Below, one piece after another: positions 60,095 to 64,000 of a stretch of DNA of 64,000 nucleotides. Both the position numbers and the translations under genes were made by a program. The notes under the pieces were generated by a model that saw only the letters and a list, made by a program, of their open reading frames with translations, made no database searches and was not told the DNA's origin. How positions within the stretch are numbered: position 1 is the first letter of the stretch; each line of letters opens with the position of its first letter. This stretch comes from Sordaria brevicollis (lineage: Eukaryota > Ascomycota > Sordariomycetes > Sordariales > Sordariaceae), in NCBI GenBank assembly GCA_033439795.1, contig JAUTDP010000013.1:1612001-1676000 (forward strand), read 5' to 3'.

Positions 60095-60495
60095 ATTTGA
60101 TGATAGTTCTTGCCAGAATCTTTGCTAATGAACTCCATTGTAGCTCCACAATTTCAAATAGCTGAACTGCTAAAGCATATCAAGCCACGACTGCCCCATC
60201 AATTTCCACTAAATAATGCCTATATCTTTTAGTCACCGGTCGGAGAGGAGTAATCCGGCTCACATTTATATAGATAAACATCCTTGAAATATTACATTGA
60301 CTTTGTAATGCGAATCCGCTACTTCTGCGTCTGTACGCCACATGCAACCCCTTTCTCTTTTCTTTACGCCCGCTCAAAGACCTCAAGCTAAACATATTCT
60401 CAAGACCATCAATTGCATCTTTCACTTTGCCCGTCAAATATAAATATCGAACACGCCCTTCTCGCCCCCTAGAATGGTGTGGTATGTGAGTTCGC
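60095..60495. other. 3' region of SEC24
   Basis: 401 bases holding the SEC24 3' UTR. No gene was seen. Confidence 0.5.
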
Positions 60496-63400
60496 TCACT
60501 GCACAACCTGTTTGCAAGTCTGTTAGCGCCCCAGATCCGCTTTCCAACCATTGGGTAGTAAAACAGAAAAGCAGCAGCAACAAGAACAATGCAAACCAAG
60601 CGTTTAGTTACTCACCTTCTCCCTGAGCATACCCATCCACTGTTGGAAGCTCATACCCTGATCCGCCCGGTCATCCACCAAAAGAGTCTGAGCCCAGAGC
60701 TTGAGACTTGGCTCACCATCCTCCCTGACAATGTACAGATGAGGGAAAATGATGCTACCAACGCCCTTGCTCTTGTGATCCCTGCTCTTGGCAATCACGT
60801 TCCTCACACGCTCGTTGAAGTCGTTGTCCAGCTCAGGCAGAGTTCCCTTTCCAACAGCGACCTGAGTGCGCTCCTGCACACCGAACACGTCGAGGATAAG
60901 CTGGGGCACAGCGTCGCGACCAACCCAGAGGAACTGCGTCTGGCCATCGTCGATAAGGTACAGACCGAAAGGAACGAATCTCTCCGAGGAAAGGTTCATA
61001 GGTGGTGGGAGGACAATCTGGCTCGTCTCCGGATCGGGGATACCAGCATTATCAGGCATGTCGTGCAAGGAGTATAGCCTGGGGTAGATGTATTGCATAA
61101 GCAGCGGCAGAGGAAGGGTAGAGAGCTGGTCGAGGGCAGCAGAGCGAATGTCCGAAGGAATAAGGGCCGACTTCCTCAAGCCAACATGCTTGGTCAAGCC
61201 CAAGCAAAGGGCGGGCAGACCACGAAGGTTGGATGGGAACTGAAGGCCACCACCCATACTGCCTCCGCCCAGCTCCTTCCTGAAGGTCTGAAGAAGTTCC
61301 GTAAGCTTCTGCTGAGGCAGATCCCTGGCAGCGTCCAAGGAGTTGCTAAGCGCCTTCTCAACCGCCTTGTGACTGAAGTAGGTAGCGATAGCGCACTGAT
61401 CGGCCGAAGCGTACACATCGGCAAGGTTGGTGGTGGTCGGCAAAGCCAGAGTCATGACACGAATGCGACGCTCACCGTTGCAGGTGGTATGAAGAACCGC
61501 CGTCTGCAAGCAAACAAAGTTCTTGGTAAGGTTCTCGTCGATGGCGACCTCAACGACGTAGCATTGATCACGGGGGAAAGCCGGGAAAGCGCACAAGTCG
61601 GAGCTTCTGTTAAAGAAGTTGCCGTAGAATGTGCTCATCCGCAGTCCAGTAGTGGCACGAACACGGAGGACAGCCTCGAGGCCGATCTCCGAAGACAGGT
61701 AGTCACTGAATTCGGACGCAAACTTGACGGCATCTTCGGGCCTAGCAGCGTTCCATCCAGGGTAGAACCAGGTCTGACCACCGGTGTACCGCGGAAGGTT
61801 GCTCAACGAGGCAACATCCTGATACTGGGAAGAGAACAAGAACATGTCAATAGACACTTGGTTTTTAGAGCATTCGACCGCAAAGCTCTTGTAGAACGAA
61901 TTTGCTGTCTGCAGCAGCCCGCTTTCCTTGGACGTGCCAAGAAGCTTCTTGTCTTCTCTCATCTCGAGCTTTCCATAACCCACGTTAGGCAGAGATGAGC
62001 TCAGTACCGTAATCTTTCCACCAAGGGGGGCAATAAGCTTGTGACCAGCCCTGAGAGCCGAACCCATGCAGTTTCCATTGTTCTGGTTGTTCGCAAACAT
62101 CTCAGGCAGCTTGTTGAGGAAACTCTCGATGTTCTGGCGGCACTCGGTGAGGGGAACCAGCAACTCCCCGGGAACAGGAAGGAACGGCTCATCCAGATCG
62201 CTGACCACAAGCATGCTCGTCTCGCCATTTTCCTCCGTATCTCTCGGAACCGAGAAGTAATGCAAGCTCGAATCCACGGCGATAAATCCAAGGCGGGTGC
62301 GGCGATCGGCATTCGGTATCCTGTCGAGGCTGTCCAGAATCGTCCTTGCGCTGGTTGCCAAGAGGCCGGTAGAGACAGCCGCGTAGCTAACGTCGAACAA
62401 GAAAAGGTAGACCAAGGGCTGAGGAGGCCTAACCATGTATTCCTGGGGCGCAACGAATTCAACAACCGCATGGTTGAGCTCGTGTCGTTGCCATCTATCC
62501 ACACTCTTCTGGGCTGCCGCATCCCAATCAAAGGCCTGAGGAACATCGTTGGTCAGATTGCACATATTGCAACGCCATCTGTGACCGTGGTCGAGGAAGG
62601 TCACAAATGGGTTGATGTAGGATCGACACCTTCGGCAACGCGAGATAACTTGGTCTTGCACCACCGGGACCGGATCGTCCAAATCATGGAGAGCAGCATA
62701 TGGCTGAATAACAAGCGCGAAGGGCAGCTTGCTCTTCTTGAGCAACGAGTGGGTGGTGGGCACGGCGTTCAACGTAGATCGCACATACTTGGGCGCGCAG
62801 TTGGCATCTGGGGAGGGGGTAACGCTAGACTGGAAGCACGGAGTAAGCAATGTGTACAGAAGCCAACCTGGGGGGCCAAAGAGCTTACATTAGGGGGCAG
62901 AACAATAGGGGGAGGCGGTAGCTCGAGTTCGGCAACATTAAAGGGCTGGTTCAGTAGATCGGTGGGATAAAGCTGGTTCGCGGGACCCCTCGCCGCCTGA
63001 GCAGGGAGTTGTTGCGGCTGCTGTGGCTGTCCTCCGAAGCCCATAGACTGAATTCCAGCCGTGATGCCGGCAACACCACCGGGGGCAGCGCCAACGGCGG
63101 CCGGAGCAGCACCCTGGGAGTAGTAGGGATCAGGGGCCTGGTAGCCACCGACTCCGGGCACGGCAGGCTGGGGCGCGCCATACGGTGCTGCCGGAGCGCC
63201 ATACGCGGGTTGCTGAGCATCTTGCGCCGGATAACCACCGAATCCCGGGGCTGCTGGTTGAGGGATTCCGTATTGCGCTGCAGCTGGCTGGCCACCTACT
63301 ACGGCATTGCCTCCTGTGGCAACCTCGAATGCCTGGGCGGCGTATGCTCTCTTCTTCTTTTTGCCATGTTCGGCGCCGTGCTGGGCGGCAGCTGGCGGCG

Positions 63401-63518
63401 GAGGAGAGGCCGGGCTACCATATGCTTGTTGGGCGGGATCGACCGGGTATTGGGGTTGCTCGCCGTACTGCTGAGGGGGATACTGGCCGTAGCCATCGTT
63501 GGGAGGAGGAGCAGCCAT
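60496..63518 (-). CDS. SEC24: COPII coat protein SEC24
   Basis: Three exons, 63,518-62,889; 62,829-60,616; 60,507-60,496, give 951 residues, normal for Sec24. The first 210 residues are a Pro/Gln/Ala/Tyr-rich disordered region. Exon 2 holds the folded body: the zinc finger with Cys pairs in '[11 protein letters not shown]' and '[14 protein letters not shown]', the trunk domain ('[20 protein letters not shown]'), the beta-sandwich and helical domains, and the C-terminal gelsolin fold ('[20 protein letters not shown]'). The last exon is only 12 nt (GTTGTGCAGTGA), giving the end VVQ; without it the frame reads two codons into the intron (SN) and stops. With Sec23 it binds cargo and builds COPII vesicles at ER exit sites. 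The junction at 62,829/62,889 was placed at CAG|TCT to keep the frame. Confidence 0.94.
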
Positions 63519-64000
63519 GGTGTTTAGTGTTGCCCGCTGCTTGGATTTCCGACGGCGCGGGAGAGATTAGTGGCCGGGAACCTCTTGGTGGTTGATATCG
63601 ATGACGCTTGTGGCACGCAAGAGGAACGACGAAAGGAGTCAGGAAACAGATTGGATCGTGGGTGATGCGAAAGCGCCGGGCGGTGGAGAGAGATTCTTGG
63701 TGATGGGGACGGGAGCTTTTGAGGCGCGCTTGGAAGTTGACAGCTCTCGATTTCAGTTACGACAACAGCATCGGGTGCTGGGCGGCGAGGGGCTACGCCT
63801 GCCTTCTACCTATCAGACCTATCAATCAGGAGCACAGGAGCTAAGGTACGAAGCCAGACTGGCCTTAGCTGCCTCGCTTCGGGCGGAGTACCAACGGGAG
63901 TGTCCACACATGGCTGGGGCCAGGCAACTGGGGTAATGGCCCGTACCTCTCAAGTATCACCGCACCTTCGAGTTTTGGACCGAAGGTGTTGGACCATGCG
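63519..64000. promoter_or_regulatory. Upstream region of SEC24, window end
   Basis: 482 bases with the SEC24 leader and promoter. An open frame of 114 codons on + (63,592-63,936) has no motif. Confidence 0.5.

Noticed and set aside
61093..62970. Open frames of 301 and 309 codons on + opposite SEC24
   Set aside because: They are shadows of a highly conserved gene on the other strand and show no domain.

Overview
The window is nuclear DNA of a filamentous ascomycete, most probably Neurospora (N. crassa or a close relative). The evidence is short introns with consensus GTRNGY donors and CTAAC/CTGAC-like branch sites, a MAP kinase that reads as MAK-2 of the Fus3/Kss1/Pmk1 group, intron-bearing tRNA genes, and about 9 kb of AT-rich sequence nearly devoid of CpA/TpG, which is the mark of repeat-induced point mutation (RIP).

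Layout. Positions 1 to about 9,000 (patches to 9,530) are RIP-degraded transposon sequence. Its left part is a Ty3/gypsy-type LTR retrotransposon on the + strand: a dead gag zinc knuckle, reverse transcriptase, RNase H and integrase can still be read through many stop codons. From 10.4 kb to the right end lie 15 protein genes: SGD1/NOM1-like ribosome biogenesis factor (-), SRP14 (+), a three-RRM SR-type protein of the Gbp2/Hrb1 kind (-), COQ9 (+), SMC6 (-), an ecdysoneless/SGT1-family gene carrying a frameshift (+), a metacaspase (-), a conserved protein of unknown function (-), a single-pass membrane protein (+), a yeast-type pyruvate decarboxylase (-), ERV1 (-), uroporphyrinogen-III synthase HEM4 (+), a TLDc/OXR1 protein (+), mak-2 (-) and SEC24 (-). 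Three tRNA genes, Tyr(GTA), Asp(GTC) and Gln(CTG), each contain a short intron after anticodon position 37.

The genes are ordinary housekeeping and signalling functions that do not form one pathway: mitochondrial biogenesis and cofactors (COQ9, ERV1, HEM4, OXR1), secretion (SRP14, SEC24), RNA and ribosome metabolism (SGD1, GBP2), genome maintenance (SMC6), cell death (metacaspase), fermentation (PDC) and cell communication (MAK-2). Several sit as divergent pairs over a shared intergenic stretch (SMC6/ECD, ERV1/HEM4, SGD1/SRP14). I saw no gene cluster that looks like a new system.

The most interesting observations are: a 501-bp non-autonomous DNA element at 52,843-53,343 with 62-bp terminal inverted repeats, a 9-bp target duplication and an internal 16-bp tandem repeat; the intron-exon structure of the GBP2 gene (a 4-nt coding first exon before a 1.08-kb intron, an 8-nt microexon and a GC-AG intron); a one-base frameshift in a C-run of the ECD gene; and a pure 56-base A run. 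All exon borders were read by eye from splice signals and reading-frame continuity, without transcript data.
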